Positions 52,114-64,000 of a stretch of DNA of 64,000 nt are shown here, piece by piece (within the stretch, counting starts at the first letter, position 1; each line of letters starts with the position of its first letter). The translations under genes were made by a program, and so were the position numbers. A model generated the notes under the pieces. That model did no database searches and had not been told where the DNA came from. It saw only the letters and a program-made list of their open reading frames with translations. The DNA lies in NCBI RefSeq assembly GCF_000165425.1, contig NW_001799388.1, positions 1 through 64,000 of the forward strand. The letters run 5' to 3'. Source of the stretch: Paramecium tetraurelia. Taxonomy: Eukaryota; Ciliophora; Oligohymenophorea; Peniculida; Parameciidae.

Positions 52114-53611
52114 GAATATGGATTTATTTTGTTTAATATATTAATATTATCATTTAAGCGTTCAATATTTTAATTAAAACATTATGTTTCCATATTTATT
52201 TTAAAATGTATAACAGTATATAAGATGTAGAAAGTTCCATACTGAAAAAGAAAAATAATATTTGCCTCAAATTTTAACTACTAAAAAGAAGTCCTATAAA
52301 ACTTGAATCAAACTGGAAACCATAACACCAAAGGGTTGAAATCAAATATTCTTATTAGAATTATTGAAATATAGAATCCTTATTTTCCTTAAATAGAATC
52401 CATTTTTGATAATTGTGGAAAATAAATCTCTATTTATACATTTTTTTTATATATGTATTTTAATTCAAATGATATTTTAAACAATACCCTATAATTTTCT
52501 AGATTTAGTGCAATACTAAATTAATGAATAGATATTTGATATAAAATCAAAATAAGATACAAATTAGTTAAGGCTTGTAGACTAATGAAAGAGGTTAGAT
52601 GATTGTTAAATTCCTTAGTTTCATGTTATATACTTCATTTTAATATGGATAACTGATTATTTATTAATATTTCAAAAAAAGAGGGAAGCTTAAATTTGGA
52701 TGAGATTTGACTATGCATTTTGGTGCACATGATTTAAACTTGATTTTAATGTCATTTTATATTTAAAATATTTGTGATTCTATATCAGATTCCTTCTTCT
52801 AAATTTTAAAAAACAAACAATTACTTCAAATTAAGCCTAAGAATCTTAATAAATTTAAATGAAAATTAATTGATAAAAAGAAAAAAAAGGATGAAAATAT
52901 TAAATGAAATATAAATTATGTATGATCCTGAAAATATAAATATTTTAAGAATACTACCCAAAACTTTTTGGATAAAATGAACTTAAAAAGATTTATTAAT
53001 AAAGAAATTAATTTATTCAAAATTAAGATCTGCTCCAAAATTATGTGAGGATCAAAATAAGTTATATATATTATTCATTTGATATAAGCATGATTTTAGG
53101 ATATTTATTGTAATAGAATTGAGATTAATCATTTAGAATGTCCTTCCTGTTTTAATTAACAAATACTAAGCTTTCAAAAAAGTATCACATAACAATCACA
53201 ATACTTTAAAATGATTTGCAATTTTGTGTTAATTTAACAGACAGAAATTTAAGATATGACTAATAGTAATTCCAAAATCTCTATTAAAATAAATTATTTG
53301 GGGAAAGTGAAATTTATTGGAATAATAATTTAACATTATTCATATTTGAAACATGGTTCTCGAGGATATCATAAAACTTGAATTTGTGTTCAATCAAGAG
53401 ACATAATTTTTTATCATTAAACGAGATAAAATTTCTAGAAACACTTTATGTATATTTTGAAATTTTTAATAATGTCTGAGATATTATATTACACCCACAT
53501 CAACTCCCCAATAAGGTCAGATTAATTTCAGATGTCATATTCTTTCAACGCACAGTATGAATATCATTGTTAATTAAAATTTAAATTAATTTATTTATTA
53601 TCTTACTACAA
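52114..53611. other. Long AT-rich spacer
   Basis: 1.5 kb between the IST1-like gene (minus) and the channel gene (plus). Reading frames here are short and of background composition. The two promoters must lie inside. No RNA gene recognised. Confidence 0.5.
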
Positions 53612-56600
53612 ATGAAACAACCAGTCTCACTTTTCGCTTAAAATACTTTTTCAAGAAATATAAATTAAGAAGATGATCAAGAAATTCAGGACAGATCAGG
53701 TTTTGAAATTTTGAATATGGATGGTCAAAAGAGAAGGAGAGATAAACTATCTCCAGTGGCTCGATCGAATTCTGGGCATCATGAATAGTTGATTTTACAA
53801 TACCATAATCCATAATAACTAATTACTCCTAAAAATGAGAACATTACTGAAAGACTTTAAACATTTGCTTAGACAGAGCAATTCAAATAATCAAAATCAT
53901 TTCGAAAACTGATTGTGTATTTTCATCAAAAAGACTTTATAAAAATACTATTGGCTCCATACAAATTAACGACATCTTTTACTATAAGACATTTTAACTT
54001 AATTAATGATTTAGGAGCCTCCTTTAAATACTAAGTAGGTAGATTTAATGAAAGTTAGAAAAGCTTGATTCATTAATACATTTCACTTATTGACTTTAGA
54101 ATCCAAATAAGATTAAAATTCAGAACCATAAAAACAAAGTGCAAACATTACTTACAACACATTCATAATTAAATTCCATTAATCGAGCCGATGAGTAATC
54201 TCAAATTTTTTTGGGATTTAATGTGCTTTGGCATCAGGATTTATTTAATTGTGGTAATCCCTATACTAATGGCGTTCCATAATTAAAACTTCATTGATAA
54301 ACAATAAATTCCATTAATATTATTTTCTATTGCTTTAATTTTTGATATCATTATGAGGGCATTTACTGTAACCTATGATTAAGGATTACCTGTTAGAGAT
54401 CGTTATTTATTATATAAAAAATAAGTAAACTTCTCAACATTATTGGAATTATTTAGTTTTATATACACAAGCATAATAAGTTTATAGTCAGACAATATTA
54501 TCGATAAAAATTTAATTGGAGATGGTTGGCCGAAATTTATATTAGTTTTATTGTATATATAAGTGGCCAATATATTAAAGTTTATAGACATATCTTAATA
54601 CTCTTTCAAACTCAGCAGAATGTCAACATCAATAGTAGAACTGGTTAAATTAATTACATTAATACTTTTGGTTTAACATGTATTTAGTTGTGTATGGCTT
54701 GTCTTTGGTATTTAATGTTAGGATACGTAATAATAGTCATGGTTAGACAAATTCGAGAGTGATTAATGGTCATATTAATTCCTTCAATCGTTCTATTTTA
54801 TTTGTGTAACCACATTTACTGTAGGCTATGGTGATTTGACACCAAAAAGTAATAATAAAACAATAATTTAGATCCTCCTGAATAAATCTTCACCATCTTT
54901 TATATGTTTTTATGTATGTTGCTATTCTCATACACTGTAAATACTATTGGAAGCATACTCACATAAATAAAAGAAAGCAGCGATAAAATTAAAACTAAAC
55001 TCACAGCCATAAATTAGTATATGCATAATAAACAGATTAGTCCGACATTATAATTTAAGTAATATCAATCAAATATGATAGAGTTCGAGAATAGTTGTAT
55101 TTTTATCTTAAACAAGAGGTTGTTCAATAAGTCAATGAGCAATCAGAAATCATATCAATGCTTCCAGAAGAATTATAACACAGCCTTAGAATAGAGGCTG
55201 CCAAATCTTTAATAAATAAATGTCCATTTTTTAGTGAGAACTTTTCAAATGAAATAATGAATCAGCTCCTGGAAGAAGTCAATTTCTAAATATTTTAGCC
55301 AGGAGCCACAATTTAATCAAAAGATGAATTCTTCATTCATATCATTGAATAAGGATAAGTCGAAGTTTTGTATAAAAAAGTAATATTACTTTTGATTATC
55401 ATTAGAAAATTATACAAACACTTGAAAGATTTGATTACTTCGGACTTGAAGAATTTGTCAGTTAATAGTAAAATCCAAATTTTATTTTCAAAAGCACTGC
55501 ATTTACTAGTGTACTCTCAATTCCATACTCTTATTTTCATAAGATATTATCTCAAAATGATCTGGAAAACTAAAAATTTCACAATCTACTTACATCCTAA
55601 TCTTGTCTCTCAAACTATTGTTTTATATGTAAAAACAAGAGACATTCAACATAGTCCTGTTCTTTGGTTCATTTTATACCAAATAAAGAGGTTGTCTTAA
55701 AAAGGTATCTTTACAGAAATAAATAAAAAAAAAGAATTAAGTAAGACAGAAGGAGTAGATAGTTATCAATAAATGAAATTAATTTAGTCAATGGATAAAA
55801 TTAAATTAAACAAATTTAATTTAAAAATGCTTGCAATAATTAAAAAATGATTGAATCAATAGTAAACAAATTTTAAATTGAAAATTAAGTAGCTTTAGAA
55901 ACTCTATTTCCTACAATTGAATAACCTATAAGTATAGATAGTTAAAGTGAATCTGAAAATGATGAATTTGAGGATGTTAAAGATTAGAGTTTTTCATAAT
56001 AAAATTTGAATTCAAGAAGAGCCAGTAAACAAATTCCTTGTATTTCCTCAAAAAATTTACTCTAATATTAGATTTTAGATAAAATTAAGAAAGAAAGACA
56101 AAACAGATTGATCTAACCTTTACAACCTTAACTCTTAATGTCTCAATATGGATAAAATAATCCAAATCCTACTGCTAATACTAATGCTAATACTAACACC
56201 AAGTTACAACTAAAAAAACTACTATTGTCCAAACCTGGCCAACCTGATTATGATGAATAAGTAACCTAAATTCAAGAATTAAACTTTTTTAATGATTTAA
56301 GACAGAAAATGAATAATTTACTTTTATTCCCAAAAACAGAATAAGAATAAATAGAATTTTTGTATAAGAAAATTTTAAATAGAAAGGAGGACTTGGGTGA
56401 AATGTCGGACTTTGAAATATTAAAAAATTATGAAGTCTTTAATAGATAATGGAATGCTGACTAAGTAGTTAAGAAATTAGTGTAAAAACAAAAAAAATTT
56501 AGAGGATTTAAAAAACTTAAAAGATTTTTGTTGTTCCCCTTTCTTTATGTTAATAAATACTTAGACAAAAAGGATTAGAGTGATGTATTTAAACCAGCTG

Positions 56601-56694
56601 AAAAATCAAAAAAGAAAAGTAAGCATTCAATCTATTATTAGGACCTACAAGACCAAAGGTAATCAAAAAGACGAGGGTTAGTCCTAAAATATGA
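53612..56694 (+). CDS. Voltage/cyclic-nucleotide-type K+ channel
   Basis: A 996-aa channel subunit; introns of 23, 20, 26 and 23 nt (the last 56659-56681); the length checks. An N-terminal ~190 residues (with MKQPVSLFAQNTFSRN) precede S1-S6. S4 carries spaced Arg/Lys (YSFKLSRMSTS region). The pore is CVTTFTVGYGDLTPKN, with the potassium filter GYGD near residue 405. After S6 comes a C-linker (YDRVREQLYFYLKQE, MLPEELQHSLRIE) and a cyclic-nucleotide-binding-like domain beginning KCPFFSENF and QPGATIQSKDEFF; the phosphate-binding cassette is not clear, so ligand binding is uncertain. A Gln/Asn/Lys-rich tail of ~400 residues ends the protein. Ciliary or somatic membrane is likely. Confidence 0.93.
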
Positions 56695-56739
56695 AAATAA
56701 TTTGTATATCAATCTATTTCATATTTATCAATAATAAAA

Positions 56740-57720
56740 ATGGGATAATGCAAATGTTTATAAGCACCAAAATAATTAACCATCGAAGGAAATCCTATTT
56801 AAGATTCTTACAGTCAAGAATAGGATTATCAAATATAAAGAATCTTACAACCTCTAAAGTTATATGAAACACTTCCATTACCTTCTTACTATTCCTAAGT
56901 AGCAGAATCTTATGAAGATTTTTCTCCTGAAAAAAACATACCTGAAGATTCTGTATGCAGAGATTTTGTTGCTCCAAATATTGAGATCAAGTAAGTACCA
57001 GAAATAACATTCTGTAAAAATTATCCAAAATCTGATAAAGCATATAAATTTGAAGGTTTCATCTATATAGGACAATGGAAGAAATTCGAACCTTATGGTT
57101 TTGGTGTTTTTATTTATAATGATGGAGCAATTTACATTGGATACAGCGTAAATCTCTGTCCTCATATTTATGGAAAGAAATAATATCCGGATGGTACAGA
57201 ATATGAAGGAGACTATTTATATGGATCTCATCATGGCTAAGGTATTTTGAAAAATAAAGAGATGACCTTCGAGGGAGTTTGGAGTTAAAATGTACCAGTG
57301 AAAGGAAAAGAATTATGGAAAGATGGGACCATTTTTGAAGGAGAATACAAAGAAGGAAAGAAAAACGGGTTTGGTATTATGAAATGGAAGAATGGAAATT
57401 AATATGAAGGAAACTTTTTAAACGATTAATTTGATGGTTAAGGAGTATATAAATTCGCAGATGGATTCATTTATGAAGGAGAGTGGAGTAATTCATTTAT
57501 GCACGGGAAAGGAAAATTAGTATACCCTAATTCTAGTTATTTTGAGGGTGAGTTTAATAACGATAAATAAGTTTGTGGCCTTCAATATTCATTAAATGGA
57601 CTCCGATAAACTATTTCCTAATTTAGTCCTAATTCAACAATAAGTGAAAGAAGCTTTCTTAAAATTGATAGGCCAAGCATTAAAACGTCATATATTGAAT
57701 TTAAGAGTGTATATGGTTGA
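56740..57720 (+). CDS. MORN-repeat protein, second MGQC type
   Basis: A 326-aa protein, no introns. The N-terminus MGQCKCLQAPKQ shows Gly2 and two Cys, the dual-acylation pattern, like the MORN gene at 17902. About 100 residues of linker are followed by eight MORN-like repeats (FEGFIYIGQW, YEGDYLYGSHHGQG, FEGEYKEGKKNGFGIMKW, YEGEWSNSFMHGKG). The tail is Ser-rich (SPNSTISERSF). Likely a membrane-attached scaffold of cortex, basal body or phagosome. It starts 45 bp after the stop of the channel gene on the same strand, so the promoter is either very short or lies in the channel's 3' end. Confidence 0.92.
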
Positions 57721-58573
57721 AATTTACTATTTTTAAATTGCTTTTGTTACTTAAATAATTAAGTAGTCATATCATTATAAGTTAATGCATTTATAATTTA
57801 GAGAGCTTAATATATCTGCTTTCATCAAAATCTTATTTTATCATTATTGAATATTATTAGGATGTATTTTTTTTAATTTTAAAATAATCTAAAACAACTT
57901 AAATTCGTTTAACAAATTGAAAGTTATAAATCTAAATATTTAGATCTTGAAAACAGTTATAAGTTAAGAGATAAAATTTTTGTTGTGGAAAAATAGGTTA
58001 TCTTAGGTTTTACATTTGAGATATTTTGTTTCTAATATATTTGATAGCCTTTATATAATATATGATTCAATAGAATCATTAATTAGACTCTTCTGTAATT
58101 ATATTTTCAAGATATCTATAGAATATTAGTTGTAAAATTTTTGAAAATTCATAAGCCAAATTTTGATCTCTATATTTAATTTATTGAGAAATGAACTTAT
58201 AAATTTTTAATGAAATAATATAAAAATTCTATTGTGATGTGAAGCAACATATAATATTTGCTTGTAAAATCAAATTTAAGGAAACGATTATTAAATTTAG
58301 ATATTTTGAACATTATATAAAAAAAAGATTTGATGGAATATTTTCAAATCATTAAAAAATTTAAAACTAATTTTTTGATATTCTATTTCTTCCTTCAGAT
58401 TAGTTTAATAAACTTGGCTATAATTTCTTATTCTAGCATTTGCCTGGGCTCTAAGGATCAATACAACAATAAGATAATTTAATCAACTTTTATCAATAAA
58501 TAGTATCAATAATTATATTAATTGAAGGTTTCGTAATAAATTAAACTAATTTTAAATAGAGCTGATCATTTCT
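57721..58573. other. Convergent AT-rich spacer
   Basis: About 850 bp between two converging genes. No ORF with protein-like composition and no RNA motif recognised. Confidence 0.5.
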
Positions 58574-60582
58574 TCAAATCTTTTAGTTCATAAATTAGAC
58601 CTATTGATTTTTTACTAGTTCATATATTGCACTGATATCAAGCCTTTAATCTTTATCTGGACTTAGGCCTAAAATATTAGATATCTTACATTTTAAAATT
58701 ATAGCTTGCAGATCCTGAATAATAGTTCGAGGCCCATCGTCGACATTACTTTTTTAAGAATTTTCTAAATTAAAGCTGGATTCTTTAAAATAAGTTAGGT
58801 AATCTTTCTTAAACATAAAAGCCTGTTTGTTTATAAGAATTTATACTATTGGTAATTATACAAATAATAATTCGTAAGCCAATACACCAAAAGAAAACAC
58901 ATCTGCTTTATCTGATACTTCACTATTTTTTATAACTTCTGGTGCGGTAAAGGGCACCGAGAATTTAACACCATCTTTTTAAAATGGATATTCAGGATGA
59001 TAAGCTTCTCCAAAATCACAAATTTTAACATTACCTTTTTTACTTATCTAGAAATTTAAGAATTATATATACCAAAACATTATCAGGCTTTATGTCTAAA
59101 TGTAAAATATTCTTTTTATGCAAATGTTAAATACCCTTTACTATTTATAATAATATTTTAATTTTTCTTTTTAATGACATGACATTTTTATATTTTTGTA
59201 AATACTCTCTTAAACTTTTGAAATGATAATACTTTAATAAATATTAATCATATTTTTTATCTATTAAATAAATCTATGCTATATATTTTGAATAACTATT
59301 TTAAAAACATTTATTTATAAATTCGATTTCCTTTCTTAATTTTATTTTATTACCGTCTTTCTTTACAACCAAACTTAATATTTTTTATGGACCAATATTT
59401 ATACTTGTTCTATAAATCTTATGGAATCCGCCTTAATCTATCAAATCAGTGTCATTTAATGTAGGAATTTCATAATTTAATTTAGTTATCTGATTTAACC
59501 TTTTCTAATTGGTCATAGATTATTTAGACTAGATAGTCGTTTCTTGTTATTCTTAATTTCGAATATTATTATTGATAAACTCATAGGTATTATTCAATTA
59601 TTTTTATTCCTTTGGTTATAACTCATCTGAAAATTATGGAGTATTTTTATCGATCTTTGACAGCTCAGTTTCATTGGCAGATTGAGATTTATTTTTTATA
59701 TTCAAATTTAAATTTAAATTCACTTCTTGATATTGACTTGGAATATACCTAGGGTCAGTTGTGTCTGAAAAATTTGAAATCTTGAATTTGAAGAAAAGGA
59801 TTAATTTCTTAATTATTATTTGAAAATTTTTGTCTGCATTTTCAATAATGCTTGTAATTTGTTGTTCATTTTTGAGTTACAATTCTTTAATTTCATAAAT
59901 AATCTAGTTTGTTTATCTTAAATAGCTGAAAGATCCTATTTTCAAATAATGATTTGAATTTAAGCATAGATTATTAACAATAAATGTTGGGTCTATTTTA
60001 AATCAATTAAATACCTTCTATCCGAAGTATGAAATATTAATTCACTACCACGTTCATTTAAATATTGATGAAATTGTCACTATCCTTTCTAGATGCTAAT
60101 ATTAAATAATTTAAATAATTGTCTGAATCATTATTTACATCATTCTTTGACCATTAGCAGACTTAATTTTCATTTTTCACAGACTTTAAGAAATTGAACA
60201 ATTAAGTAAAGTCATTAAACATTTATATGTTTTCTTTTTGTTATTGTTCTTCATCACTTTTATTATTTAATTAGGGCGGCCCTCTATTCGCATTGTCTAA
60301 ATTTTAACATCTTCTACTTGATTTTTCGGAAGAATTATGGTTCCTATTGCTTCTAGTTGATGAATAAATTCCTTATGTAGAAAACTCTTCTACTATTAAA
60401 TTTTATAGATGTTGATGATTAAACAAACTAGTGCCATATCCTTCATTATTCTCGTCAATATTGGAGTTTAAACTAAATTAATTCTACTATTTTTTTTCTT
60501 TAATAGGCTTACCACAATGAAACCTTTCATTATTCTCAAATTTTTTCTTTTAAACATAAGTATAACGTTTTTCTTCTTACAT
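58574..60582 (-). CDS. Ser/Thr kinase with HLD catalytic loop
   Basis: A 653-aa protein from MQEEKRYTYVQKKKFE; introns of 22 and 25 nt; the length checks. The first ~370 residues are Asn/Gln/Ser-rich, with no domain I can name. The kinase domain follows: GGFHKIYRTSI at the glycine-loop position (weak), SLVVKKDG lysine, QHLHKKNILHLDIKPDNVL catalytic loop (Leu in place of Arg of HRD), KICDFGEAYH, and FTAPEVIKNS with DVFSFGVLAYELL. All residues for catalysis other than the HRD arginine are present, so it is probably active and not dependent on activation-loop phosphorylation. Subfamily unknown. Confidence 0.82.
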
Positions 60583-60773
60583 TGTAAGCATAGGAGTATA
60601 ATTAAATTACAATTATATATAAATTAATAATTATAATAATACAATCTGATTATTATGTTGGAAGTGATTAAAATAAATATTTATTAATTTTTTTCTTGTA
60701 TAATAAACAATGATTATTTCTAATGTAAAGAGATGAATTAATTAATATTAATAATATGTATAAATTTGTATTT

Positions 60774-61687
60774 TCAAATGATATCGTGATCTATAAAATG
60801 TAGCTGATGATCTAGAATAATTATATTATTTTCTTGATTTTGTTGAGTACTCTTAATTGATAAACAATGGTTGTTACTATGTTTTGAGAATTAAACATCA
60901 ATTAAAGATCCCAAAGTTTCTTTGAATATCTATAATTATTTATTTTAATCTATTTTATAAATGGTAAGTTTATTGAAATTAAATTAGAATGCCAACAATG
61001 ATTTACTTATTAAATGAGCTTTAATAACTTATTTACTTAGATCTTAATCATCAAATATTTATTCAAAGTGTGGTTATTATTTTAATAATTCTGTTTATTT
61101 AATTTAATAAACTTGATAATATTAATTTTCCTAATGAAAGAATAAATAATTTTATTTACATGTTCATCAAATCTTTTAAAAAGCATAAGAATATATTCAC
61201 CATCTTAAATTATTTGTTTTAAGAAACCTTCAAATGGAATCCAAACCCAGAGTAATTCATCAATATTATTAGCATTATAAACTTTAATTTTACAATATGA
61301 ATCTCCTAAAATAATGACTTTTTGATCATTAATTTCTAGATACTTAAAGCATTTAGGAATAGCTAGATTAGTTTATATTGGTGTCATTTCTTTCGTAATT
61401 GATTATATTCCTTCCTATCCTAATTGAAATGACCACATATCTCCATGTTTATCACAAACATAAACACTATCATTGCTTTCATTGACTGTGATTCTCTTCA
61501 CCTTTTTAAGAAGCTTAAGAGTGAAAGTCAACTAAAGGTTTTTATAAACTTTGACTGTCTTATCCAAACATCCCACTATAATGAAATCCTTATAAGTTAT
61601 GACTTCTTTGCCTTTTATGTCTAACACTTCATGTTATTAATCTTCCTAAACAACTGCAATATTCTCAGATAATCTTAATCCGAACAT
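60774..61687 (-). CDS. Beta-propeller (WD40-like) protein, perhaps tRNA methyltransferase subunit
   Basis: A 294-aa protein from MFGLRLSENIAVVQED; one 29-nt intron (61131-61159); the length checks. Repeating strands fit a propeller: DFIIVGCLDKTVKVY, SVYVCDKHGDMWSF, KVIILGDSYCKIKVYNA. The CDKHGDMWSF blade resembles the conserved blade of Trm82/WDR4, the non-catalytic subunit of tRNA m7G46 methyltransferase. The protein is shorter than yeast Trm82 and the resemblance is from memory, so the specific call is tentative; the propeller call is firmer. Confidence 0.65.
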
Positions 61688-61930
61688 TACATTTAATATA
61701 AAATTTAATTATCAAATTTTAAACCAAAATTAACAACATTCTTATTCGGAAACTCAAAGTTTATAAATAAAATTGGTTCATATATTATAAAAGAAGAAAA
61801 AGATAAATTAAACCACTAAGAAGTTTTTATTTACGTAATCCTTAGTTCTAATTGTCCATTCTGAAACATAGAAGGAGATAAAAGAATTTTTGTTATACAA
61901 AATATTTTAGAATTTTTATTCTGCTATAAA
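61688..61930. other. Short spacer
   Basis: AT-rich region upstream of the minus-strand propeller gene; probably its promoter. Nothing else seen. Confidence 0.4.
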
Positions 61931-62452
61931 ATGAGACCTAAAAAAGGAGTAACAGTACTTTATTCATCAATAATTTAAATAATGAATAGTTTTAACAAAA
62001 GGGACATAATAAATAGTTAATCACTTTAATAAATAAATATATTGCAAAGAAAAGATTATCTCAAATTAAGGCCAAAAAAGCTGAATAAAAGAATCTTAAA
62101 CATTCGATGTAATCAAAACAATGGATAAAACCTTAAAAATAATTCAGCTCCTTTATTAATGGTTTCTTAATTGAACTCGCCAACAATTCTCCAAAAGAGC
62201 TCTGCAAACAATAGTTTTATAAAAATAATTGAAGCTTAAGCTATTATTACCATACAATTTTTATCTACTAAGAAGTTTATTGATTTCTCTTTAAGAATAT
62301 TACCTGTATTTTTTAAAATCTTTCGATTAAGCACAATTCCAAATATTATAATTTTTATTCTAGTAAAATATGATTTGATCAAAATTATTATAGTAGTCTA
62401 ACAAAATTTTCTTTATTAATTATCCCTTATTAATCAGAATCACATTTTTTGA
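61931..62452 (+). CDS. Doubtful ORF (173 codons) overlapping CDPK 3' end
   Basis: Open from MRPKKGVTVLYSS (or internal ATG 61982, MNSFNKRDIINSQSL) to TGA 62450-62452. The first ~110 codons are Lys/Asn/Gln/Ser-rich and protein-like (NNGQNLKNNSAPLLMVSQ); the last ~60 codons are hydrophobic and run antisense into the CDPK gene, so the true end is probably earlier or uses an unseen intron. No family. Confidence 0.35.
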
Positions 62453-63926
62453 GCACTTCTTCCCAATGAGTTTAATCTATTATAATTCCTCCAAAAACAT
62501 CCTCTAGGTTTTCCTTTTTGACGAATCCATCGTTATCTAAATCAAATTATTTAAATGCCTGTTCCAACTTATTTGTTTTTTCTGACAATTCCTATCTTAT
62601 CATTATGCTCAGAAATGCGTTGTACTCAATAGATCCAGTTTTATTAAAGTCACATTATTCCATTATTTTATCTATTTATTTCTCAATCTGAATTTCATCT
62701 AGTTTCAATTCTTTTAAACCAAAGATCAAATCCTCTCTATTTATTCTACCATCTCCATCCTTATCTAATGATTGGAAATTCCCTAGAATCTTTATCTTGT
62801 CTTCAGGTGTTAAAACCTAAAAAGTTATATATTATTGAATTAATTCTTATATAACATTAGATTACTAAAAATAGATTTCAATTAATTACATCAAACTTTT
62901 ATAAACTATTAAGGGCTTTTGAATCTATTGTATTATTTATATGTTCCTATAGCCAAGGATCTAGATATGCTTCTTCTGCTGATATTCGTTTATCTGGATT
63001 ATATGTCATAAGTTTCTTAACAAACTTCTTGGCTTCTGGAGAAATTTGAGCCCAATCATTTTTATCAAAACTCCATTTATCATATTCTATCAATAGTTGT
63101 GTTTGTCTAGCATCGCTACCATTGAAGGGGAGATACCCACATAATAAAGTATAGAGGATAACTCCACAAGACCAAATGTCACACTTTTCTGTGTATTGTT
63201 ATTTAAAAACTTCTGGGGCGGTGTAATGAGGCTAGAAACTAATAAGATTGCATTATTACCGTCCCTAACTTAGATGTAAGGTATTTTTCTTGGATAATCT
63301 TACGAGATGTACCAAAGTCTATAACCTTTAGAACTGGTTTTTCTGATACTATATTTAGCATTAGATTTTCTAATTTTAGATCACGGTGAACTATCTTGGC
63401 TTTATGACAGTATTACAAGGCAGATATGAGTTATCTCATGTAATAAGCAGCTTCCGCTTCAGAAAATGTTTTTTGTGCTTGTATTTTTTATATAAGTGAA
63501 CCTCCTTAAATTAATCTAAAAATCTAGAAAAGCCAAATACTCAATAATTAAATAATAGTTTTTTGCATCTTCAAATAGTTCAAAAAGTCTAACTATATTT
63601 GGATGATCTAATTTACGAAGAATGTTGACTTCTGCAAACATTTTTTCCTTTTCTTCATTGATTATCTTTTTTTTGGCCAATGTTTTTAAGGCCCTTACCT
63701 ATCCACTTTGCTTTTGAGTAGCTTTCATAACTTGTCCAAATGCTCCAACTCCAAGAACATCACCAAATGTATAAAAATTCTCTATCTAGCCATTTTTTAA
63801 GTTTATGTAAAGATCAGTTCCATATTTAAAACTGTTACCAGTGTGCCTTCGACCAGGACTACTTGGCCAGTGCTTCAGCTTCAAGGCCAAATCATCCTTC
63901 TATTTTTTAGATGAACATATTCCCAT
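62379..63926 (-). CDS. Calcium-dependent protein kinase (CDPK), second copy
   Basis: A 489-aa kinase; introns of 25, 28 and 25 nt; the length checks. N-terminus [16 protein letters not shown] has Gly2 and Cys4 (acylation). Kinase motifs: [52 protein letters not shown] and DIWSCGVIL. The junction helix SNVIQELIQQYITFQ leads to EF-hands [42 protein letters not shown] and a weaker fourth, [14 protein letters not shown]. Divergent from the CDPK at 39577: HRDLKLEN replaces HRDLKPEN and the hinge is ELIQGGSLI. Its stop lies inside the doubtful plus-strand ORF. Confidence 0.96.
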
Positions 63927-64000
63927 TTTGTAAAATTAAAATATAATATTGAATATTAATCATTTTTGTTGATTTTTACGCTAAGTTTTTCTAAGTGTTG

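Noticed and set aside
56795-57165. Two minus-strand ORFs of 60 and 95 codons
   Set aside because: Antisense to the second MORN gene, whose plus-strand frame is uninterrupted.

Overview
The window looks like macronuclear DNA of a ciliate of the Paramecium type. TAA and TAG read as glutamine inside otherwise clean reading frames, and TGA is the only stop that closes the well-conserved genes. Introns are tiny (about 20-35 nt, GTA...TAG or AAG). The sequence is very AT-rich and genes are packed on both strands with short spacers. All coordinates come from manual translation with TAA/TAG = Gln. Genes marked 'length checks' have a spliced length divisible by three with no internal TGA. Family assignments rest on motifs recognised by eye, not on searches.

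Layout. 1-3.9 kb: decayed coding stretches around an intact tRNA-Ser(UGA). 3.9-7.2 kb: a degenerate kinase and a kinase with DFT in place of DFG. 7.7-13.2 kb: a damaged gene, then a ubiquitin-specific protease and a tubulin ligase-like (TTLL) gene in tandem. 13.2-19 kb: small unknowns, a Myb-type gene interrupted by a 29-bp TA-bounded segment, and a MORN-repeat gene. 19-28 kb: three minus-strand genes (two unknown, one kinase-like), a Ser/Thr kinase, a broken small gene and a tandem-PX gene. 28-33.4 kb: a serine-rich gene head-to-head with a LAMMER-type kinase, a GTSF1-like CHHC zinc-finger gene and a PX/BAR sorting nexin. 33.4-37 kb: relics, a very small ORF and a poorly resolved gene. 37-41.3 kb: a membrane cyclic-nucleotide phosphodiesterase convergent with a calcium-dependent protein kinase (CDPK). 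41.5-50.3 kb: one giant membrane protein of about 2,890 residues. 50.5-57.7 kb: an IST1-like ESCRT gene, a cyclic-nucleotide-gated-type K+ channel and a second MORN gene. 58.5-64 kb: a kinase, a propeller-like protein, a doubtful ORF and a second CDPK.

Together the genes fall mainly into signalling (kinases, CDPKs, phosphodiesterase, cNMP-type channel), membrane traffic (PX, sorting nexin, IST1), membrane/cortex scaffolding (MORN) and microtubule modification (TTLL). There is no operon logic; neighbours are independent eukaryotic genes. The most unusual items are the giant protein that joins a Cys-rich ectodomain, membrane helices and cytoplasmic MORN repeats; short TA-bounded segments whose removal restores frames and which resemble unexcised internal eliminated sequences; and the head-to-head pair of a serine-rich splicing-factor-like gene and an SR-kinase-type gene.
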